Positions 33,838 through 42,790 of a DNA stretch of 64,000 nt are shown here, piece after piece. The translations under genes were made by a program, and so were the position numbers. Each line of letters opens with the position of its first letter. Position 1 is the stretch's first letter. Source of the stretch: CAYQJL01 sp964573295 (GTDB lineage: Bacteria > Eisenbacteria > RBG-16-71-46 > CAIMUX01 > WJJG01); assembly GCA_964573295.1 (NCBI GenBank), contig CAZNJE010000007.1, positions 76,926 through 140,925 of the forward strand, in the 5' to 3' direction. The notes below the pieces were generated by a model. The model was not told where the DNA came from and made no database searches. It worked only from the letters and a program-made list of their open reading frames with translations.

Positions 33838-34269
33838 ATGCAGCACGTCCCACATCCGCCGGAAGACCCGGAGCGCCAGATCCTGCGCACCGGCACGTTC
33901 CTGCAGACCAGCTGCCCGCACTGCGGAGCCGATCTGGTCGATCAGCGTTGGATCTACCTGCGTATCATCGCCCCGGGAAACGAGGTAGGCGAGCTCAAGC
34001 TTTCCCCAAGATTCAACGTCTTCGAAAAGGAGAGCACGATCGACCTGCCCCCCGGGGAGGAGGTTCAGGACCTGCAATGCCCGCACTGCGGGGCCTCCCT
34101 GCTGGCCGATCCGGACCGCTGCGAGATCTGCGACGCACCGGTCGCCCGGGTGCGCGTTGAGGCGGTGCGGGTGGGATTCAATCTGCTGTTCTGCACGCGA
34201 GTGGGTTGCCGCTGGCACGGCCTGCCCAACGAGGATCGCGCCCGGATCGATCTGGATGCGGAGGGGTAG
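33838..34269 (+). CDS. Double zinc-ribbon protein, function unknown
   Basis: 143 residues from ATG 33838 (AAGGGAGG at 33823-33830). Two or three CxxC pairs form probable zinc ribbons: SCPHCGADL, QCPHCGASL followed by CEICDAP, and a late CTRVGCRWHG. Cytoplasmic. Not assigned to a named family. Its position after the bifurcating cluster, behind a 12-bp repeat array, gives no functional clue. Confidence 0.7.
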   Translation: MQHVPHPPEDPERQILRTGTFLQTSCPHCGADLVDQRWIYLRIIAPGNEVGELKLSPRFNVFEKESTIDLPPGEEVQDLQCPHCGASLLADPDRCEICDAPVARVRVEAVRVGFNLLFCTRVGCRWHGLPNEDRARIDLDAEG

Positions 34270-34296
34270 GGGTAGGCGGTCGCGCCGGGACTACTC

Positions 34297-34332
34297 GTCC
34301 CACCGGGTGTCCCACCGGGTGTCCCACCAGGT
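34297..34332. repeat. Three 12-bp tandem units GTCCCACCGGGT
   Basis: Three consecutive units; the third has CAGGT for CGGGT. It sits in the 120-bp gap between the convergent zinc-ribbon and rseC-like genes. Confidence 0.9.
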
Positions 34333-34389
34333 CGCAAGCCAGGCTGCTTCGGAGGTCCCGCGAATGCGAAACCGACCGGGCTCTGCGAT

Positions 34390-34812
34390 CTACCCCACCA
34401 CTCGGCCGATCGAGAGGCGCAGGGTCTCATCCTTTCGGGCCCGCCGATCGAAGACCCACGCGATCGAATAGGCACCCACGAGGGCCAGCCCACCCAGCAG
34501 GGCGCTGGCCACCGGCGTCCAGCGCAGCACCTCGGCGCCGACCACGATTCCGGTCACGAAGAAGAGCGCCGGCACGAAGTAGACCAGGGCGGCCGCCTTG
34601 AGCCCCATGCTGCGCTGGGAGGAAATCTCCACCACCTGGCCCGGCCGGGCGCCGACCAGGTTGTCGACCTCGATCTTCAGCTCGCCGCGCTTGCCGAAGG
34701 CATTGCACAGGTCGGCGGACTTGCAGCTTCCACAGGCCTCTTGCCGATCGATCACGACCTCGGCCTTACTCCCGAACGTGCGGACCACCCGCGCCACGGT
34801 ACAGCTTTCCAT
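34390..34812 (-). CDS. rseC: RseC/SoxR-reducing-type membrane protein
   Basis: 140 residues with the RseC layout: N-terminal domain with Cys motif ACGSCKSADLC, then two hydrophobic helices (AAALVYFVPALFFVTGIVV and SALLGGLALVGAYSIAW). RseC-family proteins act with Rnf/Rsx complexes in several bacteria (SoxR reduction, sigma-E control), so its place next to the Rnf cluster makes sense. It is transcribed toward the cluster, from its own promoter. No strong ribosome site before ATG 34812. Confidence 0.85.
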   Translation of the reverse strand: MESCTVARVVRTFGSKAEVVIDRQEACGSCKSADLCNAFGKRGELKIEVDNLVGARPGQVVEISSQRSMGLKAAALVYFVPALFFVTGIVVGAEVLRWTPVASALLGGLALVGAYSIAWVFDRRARKDETLRLSIGRVVG

Positions 34813-35347
34813 GATGGCTTCGTGTCTCCTCGATCCTCGCCGGTCTTTGCCGGTCTTCGCCGATCCGTCCCGATGCCGGCCGTCCCGCTACCGTCTGCCC
34901 GTGGGGCATGCGCTGCGCCCCGCCGGCCGCCTCGGCGTTCGGCCTTCCGCGACCAGCGCCCAGCATACGCTTCTGCCGGGTGATTCCCAAGCGTCTCTGA
35001 CGACAAGCCTCCTACCCTATCCCCCGAAGGCGGGTTTCGCCCGAGAATACCGCTCGATTCACGGCAAGATTCCAGGGCCGGCACGCGACGGGCCGGCAGG
35101 CGAGTAGAACGACGCCGGCGACTCCGCCACAGACCCGGGCCGGTGGCTCAAACCCAGGGCTGGCCTCCCCCTTGCGGCGCGGGTACACTGCCGGCACCTG
35201 GCCGACCGTCGAAATCCGGGTCTTCGGGGGACGCGACGGCAGGAGCGTGCCGTCGTATCAGCATACGCCGGCAGCTCCACGGGCCTGCCGGTTCCCGGGG
35301 CCGTCGGTTGATCGGAATCGAGTCAACTGCATTGAGAAGGGGAAGAT
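34813..35347. other. Divergent intergenic region rseC/hisS
   Basis: 535 bases between divergent genes, expected to hold both promoters. I see no convincing coding frame, RNA gene, strong promoter pair or T-box leader. A GAAGGGGAAG stretch before ATG 35348 can serve as ribosome site for hisS. Confidence 0.5.
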
Positions 35348-36742
35348 ATGGCACGGGCTCCAATGAGGACTCCGCGCGGGATGCGTGACTTTCCGCCGCA
35401 GGAGAAGCGGCGCCGGGATTGGGTCATCGGACGCATCCGCGGCGTTTTCGAGAGCTTCGGCTACGATCCCATCGAGACGCCCTCGGTGGAGCTGTTCGAG
35501 GTCCTGCGGGGCAAACTGGGCGAAGAGGGCGAGCAGCTGCTCTTCAAGATCCTGCGCCGCGGCACCGAGCTCGAGAAGTTGCGCCTGGGCCAGGCCGGCT
35601 CGGTCACCATCGAGCGATTCGAAGACGTCGTCGACTCGGCGCTGCGCTTCGACCTCACGGTGCCCTTCGCTCGCTTCCTGGCCACGCACGGGGACCTGCC
35701 GCGGCCCTTCAAGCGCTACCAGATCCAGCCGGTCTGGCGGGCCGAGCGCCAGCAGCGCGGCCGCTACCGCGAGTTCTACCAGTGCGACGTCGACGTGGCC
35801 GGCACCGAGTCGATGCTGGCCGACGCCGAGATCATCGCCATCGTCGTGGCCTGCCTGCGAGAGCTGGGCTTCACCGACTTCCGTACGGTGATCGGTCACC
35901 GCAAACTGCTCGATGGGCTCATCGAGTCGGTCGAGGGAGGCGCCTGGGCCGGCGACATCTGCACCTCGATCGATAAGTTCGACAAGATCGGCGCAGAAGG
36001 TGTGCGCGAAGAGATGGGCCGGCGCGGGATCCCCACCCCCATCGCCGAGGCCATCCTCGAACGCATCACGGTCGAGGGCACGAACGAGGAGACTCTGGAC
36101 TACGCCGAGCGAAGCCTGGGCGACACCACGAACGGCCCGCGCGGCGCGGCCGAGACGCGCGAGCTCCTGGAGATCCTGCGCGCGATGGGCGTGCCGGCGG
36201 AAAACCTGCGACTGGACCTACGATTGGTGCGGGGCCTGGACTACTACACTGGCCCGGTCTTCGAGTCGATCGTCACCACGCCGGCCATCGGCAGCTTGAG
36301 CGGCGGCGGACGCTACGACGAGCTGATCGGCAAGTTCACCGGGCAAGGCGTGCCGGCGGTGGGGTCGTCGGTGGGCGTCGAGCGCATCATCGAGGTCATG
36401 CGCGAGTTCGACATGTTCCCGCCCCTGATCGGCGGCACCGAAGTGTTGGTCACGATCTTCAATCCCGAGACACGGGCGGCCTCGCTCGTGCTGGCCGGCC
36501 GGCTGCGCGAGGCAGGTCTGGCTTGCGAGGTGGCCCTGAAGGAAACCAAGGGGCTCAAGCAGCAAATCACCTATGCGGCCAACAAGAGTATTCCGCTGAT
36601 CGCCGTCCTGGGTCCCGATGAGATCGCGGCCGAGACGGTGACCCTGCGGGCGGGACCCAAGAATCAGCGTCAGGTCCCGGCGGCCCAGGCAGCTCAACAG
36701 GCCCGGGCCTTTCTGGAGGAGCTCCGCGGCGGTCAGTCCTAG
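35348..36742 (+). CDS. hisS: Histidyl-tRNA synthetase
   Basis: 464 residues, class II synthetase that charges tRNA-His. Motif 2 is FKRYQIQPVWRAER followed by EFYQCDVDVAG. Histidine-binding motifs are LVRGLDYYTGPVFE and GGGRYDELIG, with motif 3 GSSVGVERI. The C-terminal anticodon-binding domain starts near VLVTIFNPETRAASL. The N terminus has the usual PRGMRDFPP. Length is a little above the usual 420-430. The cognate tRNA-His lies in the same window at 17798. Confidence 0.95.
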   Translation: MARAPMRTPRGMRDFPPQEKRRRDWVIGRIRGVFESFGYDPIETPSVELFEVLRGKLGEEGEQLLFKILRRGTELEKLRLGQAGSVTIERFEDVVDSALRFDLTVPFARFLATHGDLPRPFKRYQIQPVWRAERQQRGRYREFYQCDVDVAGTESMLADAEIIAIVVACLRELGFTDFRTVIGHRKLLDGLIESVEGGAWAGDICTSIDKFDKIGAEGVREEMGRRGIPTPIAEAILERITVEGTNEETLDYAERSLGDTTNGPRGAAETRELLEILRAMGVPAENLRLDLRLVRGLDYYTGPVFESIVTTPAIGSLSGGGRYDELIGKFTGQGVPAVGSSVGVERIIEVMREFDMFPPLIGGTEVLVTIFNPETRAASLVLAGRLREAGLACEVALKETKGLKQQITYAANKSIPLIAVLGPDEIAAETVTLRAGPKNQRQVPAAQAAQQARAFLEELRGGQS

Positions 36743-36764
36743 GCGCTGGAGCATACGAAGGAAG

Positions 36765-36816
36765 TAGGCAGGCAGGTAGGCAGGCAGGCAGGTAGGTAGG
36801 TAGGTAGGTAGGTAGG
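36765..36816 (+). repeat. Tetranucleotide repeat (TAGG/CAGG), 13 units, overlapping a ribosome site
   Basis: Thirteen 4-bp units, eight of them TAGG and five CAGG, ending with five TAGG in a row plus one base of spacing; the last unit ends six bases before ATG 36823. The AGG-rich repeat occupies exactly the Shine-Dalgarno position. No other ribosome site is seen for the downstream gene. Confidence 0.95.
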
Positions 36817-36822
36817 CTCGTC

Positions 36823-38901
36823 ATGCAGTCTCCGGCAACGCAAACCACGAATGTCTGTAGAGGCCCTTACTTGGCGGCCGCCGTCATCGCCGCCGCCTTC
36901 TTCGTGGGCGTGCTTCTCTGCACGCTGGCCGGTCCGGCCGCCTCTTTGCCCCGCTCGGAAGTGCCCACCACGATCCTGGTCGAACCGGGGGAGGGCATCC
37001 GGCCCGAACAGGCCCGCGCGCCGGCCTTCCTCCTGGACAAGGACGACCAGCTCCTCGTGATCGATCAGCTCCGCGGTTTCTTGATCGGGCGTTTCCAGCC
37101 GCCGCTGGGCCTGGCGCCCGAATCCGACGCCTTCCCCGGTGGCGTGGGGCTCGAACCCGAGTCTCTCGAGGGCCCGCCCCTGCCACCCGCGCCGGTGTCA
37201 CCAATTCCCCTCCAACCCGGTTACCCCTTTCTCTCCGCCGGCTCGATCGCCGGCACCCCGTGCGTCTGTGACCTGGACTTCGACGGGAAGAGCGAGGTGA
37301 TCGTGGCCACCACCGAAGGCGTGGTCTATGTTTTGGACTATCATGGTAATTTGCGCCCCGGATGGCCGCTGCGCATCAATGACGGCTTCTATGCCCCGCC
37401 TTCGGCGGCCGACATCAACGGTGAGGGCAGTGCCGAGATCGTTCTGCCCGGCGTCTCGGGCCGGGTCTACGCCTGGCAGGCCGACGGTAGCCTGCTGCCC
37501 GGCTGGCCGGTTCGGCCCGTCGTACCCGAGGCAGGTGAGCCGGAGGTCTCCTTCTTCGGCGGCGCCTCGCTGGCGGACTTGAGCGGCGACGGGATCGCTG
37601 ACGTGTGCGTGGCCACCTCGCTGGGCAGCGTGTGGGCCATCCGGGGCGACGGCCAGGTCTTGCCCGGATGGCCGCAGACGATGCTTGCCGGCAACCGGCC
37701 TCCCAATCCCGCCGGCGTCTTCGCCTCCCCCGCCCTCGCCGATCTCGACGGCGACGGCCGGCGTGAGGTCGTCGTCGCGAACAACGCCTACCAGATCCAC
37801 GCCTGGCACGCCGACGGCACAGCGGTGACCGGCTGGCCGGCCCAGATACCCCACCGCGCCCGCGCCGGGTTCTCGGGCGTCTCGGTGGCCGATGTGGACG
37901 GGGATGAAGCGATCGAGATCGTGGTGACCTCCGAACATGGAGAGCTCGGGCCGGCGGGCGTCTCGGTCTTCAGCGCCGACGGCCGCATCGAGGAAGGTTG
38001 GCCGTTCGACCTGGGTGAGATCGCCAACGCACAAGCAGCGCTGGGTGACCTCACCGGGGACGGCGTGCCGGAGATCGTGGTCGCCACGATCGGGGGCAAC
38101 GCCCGGCTGATCGCCCTCGACGGCAGCACGGCCGCCCCTCTGCCGGGATGGCCCCTGCGGATCAAGCGCGAGACGGTCAATGCCTCGCCGGTCATCTCCG
38201 ACATCGACGGCGACGGTCGCAACGATATCGTGATCGCGGCGCTCTCGACCGGCTCCGAGAGCGATGCCTGGATCTGGGGTCTGGACGCCGAGGGCAATCA
38301 GCTCAACGGCTTTCCCATCATGCTGCCGCAGGATGAGGTCCTGGCGGCTTCGCCAAGCTGTGGTGACCTGGACGGGGACGGCGATCTCGAGCTGGTCGCG
38401 GCCACCGAACGGCTGAACAGCCTCTACGCCTGGGACCTCAACGCGTTCTGCGATCTCTATCTCTGTCCCTGGTCCAGCGAGGCGGGCGGTCCGGCACGCA
38501 CCGGCGTCATTCAGCTCCTGCGCAACCCGAACGGCCCCCGGCTGCCGGGCACGATGCCCACCGATCTCTTCGGCCCCAACGGCCCCGACGGCGCGTTGAT
38601 CGGCGGTTCCTCAATCGACCCCTTTGTGAACGCGGACGCCGAGCAGCGCCCCCTGCCCGGCAGTATGCAGGCCAGGGTCGTCTTCGATCTCGGCGAGAAG
38701 ACGGCCGTCGATCTGGTCATCTTCAACATCCGGCACCAGCCGGTCCGTCACCTTCTGCAACACGTTCTGCCGGCTGGCCACTACGAGATCCACTGGGACG
38801 GGCGCAACGACCAGGAGCAGCGCGAGCCCACCGGGATCTACTTCTACCAGCTTGATCTTGGCGGCCGGCGCCGCACCGAACAGCTCCTGCTCCTCCAGTA
38901 G
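36823..38901 (+). CDS. Secreted FG-GAP/VCBS-repeat protein with FlgD-like C-terminal domain
   Basis: 692 residues. Signal or signal-anchor near residues 17-40 (AAVIAAAFFVGVLLCTLAG). Eight calcium-type FG-GAP repeats follow, recognisable by DLDFDGKSEVIVA, DINGEGSAEIV, DLSGDGIADVCVA, DLDGDGRREVVVA, DVDGDEAIEIVV, DLTGDGVPEIVVA, DIDGDGRNDIVIA and DLDGDGDLELVAA, which would build a beta-propeller. The last 75 residues are a FlgD-type Ig domain (LVIFNIRHQPVRHLL, PTGIYFYQL). Probably a surface or secreted binding protein. Ligand unknown. Confidence 0.88.
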   Translation: MQSPATQTTNVCRGPYLAAAVIAAAFFVGVLLCTLAGPAASLPRSEVPTTILVEPGEGIRPEQARAPAFLLDKDDQLLVIDQLRGFLIGRFQPPLGLAPESDAFPGGVGLEPESLEGPPLPPAPVSPIPLQPGYPFLSAGSIAGTPCVCDLDFDGKSEVIVATTEGVVYVLDYHGNLRPGWPLRINDGFYAPPSAADINGEGSAEIVLPGVSGRVYAWQADGSLLPGWPVRPVVPEAGEPEVSFFGGASLADLSGDGIADVCVATSLGSVWAIRGDGQVLPGWPQTMLAGNRPPNPAGVFASPALADLDGDGRREVVVANNAYQIHAWHADGTAVTGWPAQIPHRARAGFSGVSVADVDGDEAIEIVVTSEHGELGPAGVSVFSADGRIEEGWPFDLGEIANAQAALGDLTGDGVPEIVVATIGGNARLIALDGSTAAPLPGWPLRIKRETVNASPVISDIDGDGRNDIVIAALSTGSESDAWIWGLDAEGNQLNGFPIMLPQDEVLAASPSCGDLDGDGDLELVAATERLNSLYAWDLNAFCDLYLCPWSSEAGGPARTGVIQLLRNPNGPRLPGTMPTDLFGPNGPDGALIGGSSIDPFVNADAEQRPLPGSMQARVVFDLGEKTAVDLVIFNIRHQPVRHLLQHVLPAGHYEIHWDGRNDQEQREPTGIYFYQLDLGGRRRTEQLLLLQ

Positions 38902-39088
38902 CCTCACGTCAGATCCGCCTGGGTGGCCGAACGGAGCCGGTCATCGCAAAGCGAATTACCTCCGGGAGTAGCAATCGTGGCTTGCCCCCCGGATGCGTCG
39001 ATTGTTAGGTTTAACTGCTGTGGTTTCGATAGCAGATTCGTCGAAGAACGACGCGGGTGTTTACCACTAACCAATGGGGATCAAGGGT

Positions 39089-40216
39089 ATGGCAGACAAG
39101 AAAGCAGATTTGGCGGGCCCGGGCGTTAGCACGTATCCCGAAGTCGAGAAGGTGCTTCCGGCCGACTACAGCTCGATTCTCTCGCCGAAGGAGACCATGA
39201 AGGCGCTCTTCGCGGTCAAGCGCTACATCGAGGAGAACCTCGAGAAGGAACTGAACCTGATGATGGTTCAGTGTCCCTTGATCATGGACAAGCACTGCGG
39301 CATGAACGACTACCTCGACCGCGACGGTTCGCGTACCCCGATCGACTTCCAGGCCGGCTTGGGGCTCGAGAAGAAGATCGATGCCCAGGTCGTGCAGGCG
39401 GTGACGAAGTGGAAGCGCTGGGCCTTGGAGCAGTACGGCTGCAACGTGGGCGAGGGCATCAACACCGATATGCGCGCGGTACGCAAGGACTACTTCCTGG
39501 ACCACGACCACAGCTCCTATGTCGACCAGTGGGACTGGGAGAAGGTGATCACGGCCGAGGACCGCACGCTCGAGTATCTCACCGAGACGGTGAAGCGCAT
39601 CTGGAAGGTTTTGAAGGGCGCCGAGAATCTGGCCCTCGACATGTACCCGCAGCTGAAGACCGACAAGTACCCCGCCCTGCCCGAGGAGCTGGTCTTCATC
39701 CACGCCGAAGACATCCTCGAGAAGTTCCCCGACCTGCCGCGCAAGCAGCGTGAGACCGCGATCCTGCAAGAGTATCCGGCCGTCTTCATCTACGGCATCG
39801 GCTGGACGCTGAAGGACGGCTATCCGCACGAGATGCGCGCGGCGGACTACGATGACTGGGTCACCGAGACCACGTCGGCCGACGGCCGTCCGATGCACGG
39901 CCTCAACGGCGACATCCTGGTCTGGAACCCCCTGACCAAGCGCCGTCACGAGCTGACCTCGATGGGCGTCCGGGTCACGAAAGACACGCTCAAGGAGCAG
40001 CTGAAGCTCACCGGTCAGGAGCATTTCCTGGAGATGCCCTACCACAAGATGATCCTGAACGACGAGATCCCGCTCTCGATCGGCGGCGGCATCGGCCAGG
40101 CCCGCACCTACATGCTCTTGCTCCGCAAGGCGCACCTGGGTGAGGTGACCTGCACGATTTGGCCCGACGAGCTGAAGGAGATCTGCAAGAAGAAGAACAT
40201 CCACGTGTTGCAGTAG
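39089..40216 (+). CDS. asnA: Aspartate-ammonia ligase
   Basis: 375 residues; makes asparagine from aspartate, ammonia and ATP. Landmarks shared with E. coli AsnA: LMMVQCPLIM, VDQWDWEKVI, HAEDILEKFPDLP, GIGWTLKDGYPHEMRAADYDDW, LNGDILVWNPL and GGGIGQARTYMLLL. About 45 residues longer than E. coli AsnA. GGGGA at 39077-39081 supports ATG 39089; an ATG at 39074 is also in frame. A strong hairpin terminator follows. Confidence 0.93.
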   Translation: MADKKADLAGPGVSTYPEVEKVLPADYSSILSPKETMKALFAVKRYIEENLEKELNLMMVQCPLIMDKHCGMNDYLDRDGSRTPIDFQAGLGLEKKIDAQVVQAVTKWKRWALEQYGCNVGEGINTDMRAVRKDYFLDHDHSSYVDQWDWEKVITAEDRTLEYLTETVKRIWKVLKGAENLALDMYPQLKTDKYPALPEELVFIHAEDILEKFPDLPRKQRETAILQEYPAVFIYGIGWTLKDGYPHEMRAADYDDWVTETTSADGRPMHGLNGDILVWNPLTKRRHELTSMGVRVTKDTLKEQLKLTGQEHFLEMPYHKMILNDEIPLSIGGGIGQARTYMLLLRKAHLGEVTCTIWPDELKEICKKKNIHVLQ

Positions 40217-40255
40217 CGCGTGCGGTCCCGGCAAGAGCCGAAAGAACGATGATCG

Positions 40256-40295
40256 GAGCGGGAAGTCGCGTAGGCGGCTTCCCGCTCGTTCTTGT
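40256..40295 (+). terminator. Rho-independent terminator of asnA
   Basis: 14-bp stem GAGCGGGAAGTCGC / GCGGCTTCCCGCTC with loop GTAG (one G-T pair), followed by GTTCTTGT. It starts 40 bases after the asnA stop. AAGAAC just before the stem can also pair with GTTCTT after it. Confidence 0.85.
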
Positions 40296-40542
40296 GAGCC
40301 CTTCGAACTACGGTTGTACCTACTGCGCGTCGCACACTCTGAGTCGCGTGGCGAAGCCCGCGGCACCCATTGTCTCTGGCAACCCATCCGAATGGTTTCC
40401 TTCACACGCACTTGCCACGCACCTGCAAAAGGGCGTGATCCCGGTCCTCTTGCCGTCTACAGTTACCCTCATCCACGCGAACAAGAACAGCCTGCTGGAT
40501 GGATCGCTGATGGGTGGGGACCGCGTCCCCTGGGGGGGTATC
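40296..40542 (+). other. Leader region upstream of the S46 peptidase
   Basis: The frame upstream of 40543 is open, but its translation shows no signal peptide or family match, so I treat it as non-coding. No convincing promoter boxes were found. GGGGGGG at 40532-40538 is the only ribosome-site-like element. Confidence 0.4.
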
Positions 40543-42750
40543 ATGCGTTTCTTCTCGTTCCTGGGCCTTGCGGGTCTGGTGGGCGGATTGGTGCTGGCGC
40601 CAGCTCCGCGCGCCGACGAAGGCATGTGGATGCCCAGTCAACTACCCGACCTGGCCGCCGACCTCGAAGCCGCGGGACTGGAGGTTGATGCGTCCTCCCT
40701 GGGCAACCTCACCGCCTACCCCATGGGTGCGGTGATCTGGCTCGGGGGATGCACCGCATCCTTCGTTTCCGCTCAGGGCCTCGTCGTCACCAACCATCAC
40801 TGTGCCTATGGCTCGATACAGCACAACTCCACCGAAGAGAACAACATCCTCGAGCACGGCTTCCTCGCGCGCTCCTTTGAGGACGAGTTGCCCGCCGCTC
40901 CCGGAAGCCGTGTGCTGGTGACCGTCGCCGTGGAAGATGTCACCGAGCGCATTCTCGCCAGCGTGCCCGCGGGGGCTTCCGGCAGAGAGCGCTATGAAGC
41001 GATCGAGGCCGCCGAGAAACGCCTGATCGCGGAGTGCGAAGCCGCCCAGGTGGGAGTGCGTTGCCGCATTCGCTCCTTCTACGGTGGCGTACTCTATCAG
41101 CTCTTCACGCAGCTTGAGATCCGCGATGTGCGCCTGGTGTACGCGCCCCCGCGTTCGGTGGGCAAGTATGGCGGCGACATCGACAACTGGATGTGGCCCC
41201 GTCACACGGGGGACTTCGCCTTCTTGCGAGCCTATGTCGGCCCCGACGGAATGCCGGCCGACCCGTCCCCCGACAACTTCCCCTACCATCCTGAAACCTG
41301 GCTGAAGGTCTCGATCGACGGTGTCGCCGACGGCGATTTCGTGATGGTCGCGGGCTACCCCGGCCGGACAAGCCGCTACCGCCTCTCCGACGAAGTGCAC
41401 AATCGCGTCCAGTGGTACTATCCCCAGGCGGCTGCCGTCTACGGAGCCCGCCTGCAGTCGATCGAGCGCGCCGTAGAACGCTACCCTGACGCACGCCTCA
41501 AGATGGAACCGGCCATCGCCGGCCTCAACAACACCACGAAGAACTACGCCGGCATGATCGAGGGCTTCGCAAACACCGACGTCGTATCGGCCAAGCGAAA
41601 CCTAGAAGAGGCACTACAGGCCTGGATCGCAGAGGACCCTCAACGCCAGGGCCGGTATGGCTCCGCCCTGGACGAACTGCGCGCACTCGTTGCCCAGGAG
41701 CAGGAAGATCGTGAGCGCGATCTCTATTGGGGCACCGTGAGCCGCTGGCCGCTGCTGCAAGCCGCGCGCAGGCTCTATCGCCTGGCGCAGGAGCGTCAGA
41801 AGCCCGACCTCGAGCGCGAGCCAGGCTATCAGCAACGCGACCTGCGCTGGATCCGCAGAAGCCTGGAACGGATGGAGCGGCGGTATGACGCACGGGTCGA
41901 CCGGATGGTGATCGAGGACGCCATCCGGATCTACGCGACCCTGGATCCCGAGAAGCGGGTCCGTGCCTTTGACGCATTCTTGGGCATCGGCGACGACGAA
42001 ATCGACCATGGGCGGCTCGGCCGCGTGCTGGATGCGATGTATGCCAACACCACGCTCGAAGACCTCGACGTGCGTCTGGAGTTGATGGCTGCAAGGGCCG
42101 AGGACCTCGAGTCCAGCCAGGACCCCTTCATGCAGCTGGCCGTCGCGCTCTATCCCGCCACGTTGGCGATGGAGGCTGAAGAAGAGGCGCTACAAGGCGC
42201 ATTCAAGGAAACGCGGCCTCGGTTCATGGAGGCCTTGATCGCCTACGAGAAAAGCCTCGGCATCGAAGTCTATCCCGACGCGAACTCGACCCTCCGGGTG
42301 ACGACCGGCCACGTGATGGGCTATGTCCCCCATGACGGGATCTACTACACCCCCTTCACCACACTACGGGGACTGCTGCAGAAAGAGACCGGCGCCGAGC
42401 CCTTCGACTCCCCCGCCGCGCTCCTGGCCGCCATCGGCGCAGAGGACCACGGACCCTACGCGTCGTTAGCCCTCGGATCGGTCCCGGTCAATTTCCTCTC
42501 CACGCTGGATACGACCGGCGGCAACTCTGGTTCTCCAACGCTCAACGGCCGCGGCGAGCTCGTCGGCTTGCTGTTCGACGGCGTGTGGGAGAGCCTCCTG
42601 GCCGATTGGCACTACGAGGCCGAGACGGTGCGGTCAATCCATACGGATGTTCGCTACATGCTGTGGGTCATGGATCGCGTGGACGGCGCACACCGGTTGC
42701 TCGAGGAGATGGGCATCGAACCGAGCTTCGGACCCAACGCCGGACGGTAG
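40543..42750 (+). CDS. S46-family dipeptidyl peptidase, DPP7-like
   Basis: 735 residues, exported (signal peptide MRFFSFLGLAGLVGGLVL). It removes dipeptides from peptide N termini in the periplasm in this family. The chymotrypsin-like triad region is present: TNHHCAYGS near 83-91 (His85/86), GGDIDNWMWPRHTGDF (Asp), and GGNSGSPT with Ser662. In DPP11 enzymes an Arg sits 18 residues after the Ser and selects acidic P1; here it is Gly680 (LLFDGVWE), as in DPP7, suggesting hydrophobic P1 preference. Length matches the family (about 710-720). Follows the asnA terminator, so separately expressed. Confidence 0.92.
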   Translation: MRFFSFLGLAGLVGGLVLAPAPRADEGMWMPSQLPDLAADLEAAGLEVDASSLGNLTAYPMGAVIWLGGCTASFVSAQGLVVTNHHCAYGSIQHNSTEENNILEHGFLARSFEDELPAAPGSRVLVTVAVEDVTERILASVPAGASGRERYEAIEAAEKRLIAECEAAQVGVRCRIRSFYGGVLYQLFTQLEIRDVRLVYAPPRSVGKYGGDIDNWMWPRHTGDFAFLRAYVGPDGMPADPSPDNFPYHPETWLKVSIDGVADGDFVMVAGYPGRTSRYRLSDEVHNRVQWYYPQAAAVYGARLQSIERAVERYPDARLKMEPAIAGLNNTTKNYAGMIEGFANTDVVSAKRNLEEALQAWIAEDPQRQGRYGSALDELRALVAQEQEDRERDLYWGTVSRWPLLQAARRLYRLAQERQKPDLEREPGYQQRDLRWIRRSLERMERRYDARVDRMVIEDAIRIYATLDPEKRVRAFDAFLGIGDDEIDHGRLGRVLDAMYANTTLEDLDVRLELMAARAEDLESSQDPFMQLAVALYPATLAMEAEEEALQGAFKETRPRFMEALIAYEKSLGIEVYPDANSTLRVTTGHVMGYVPHDGIYYTPFTTLRGLLQKETGAEPFDSPAALLAAIGAEDHGPYASLALGSVPVNFLSTLDTTGGNSGSPTLNGRGELVGLLFDGVWESLLADWHYEAETVRSIHTDVRYMLWVMDRVDGAHRLLEEMGIEPSFGPNAGR

Positions 42751-42790
42751 CGACGCGGCCGCCGGGGAGTTCGACGCTGATCACGGCCGT

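Noticed and set aside
36765..36816. CRISPR-like array
   Set aside because: Units of 4 bp without spacers; a simple sequence repeat. No CRISPR array or cas gene was seen anywhere in the window.
38921..38990. Possible tRNA or c-di-GMP (GEMM-type) riboswitch before asnA, from GTGGCCGAACGG and GCAAAGC
   Set aside because: No cloverleaf or T-loop, and the GGCAAACC half of the GEMM core is missing; covariance model search would settle it.
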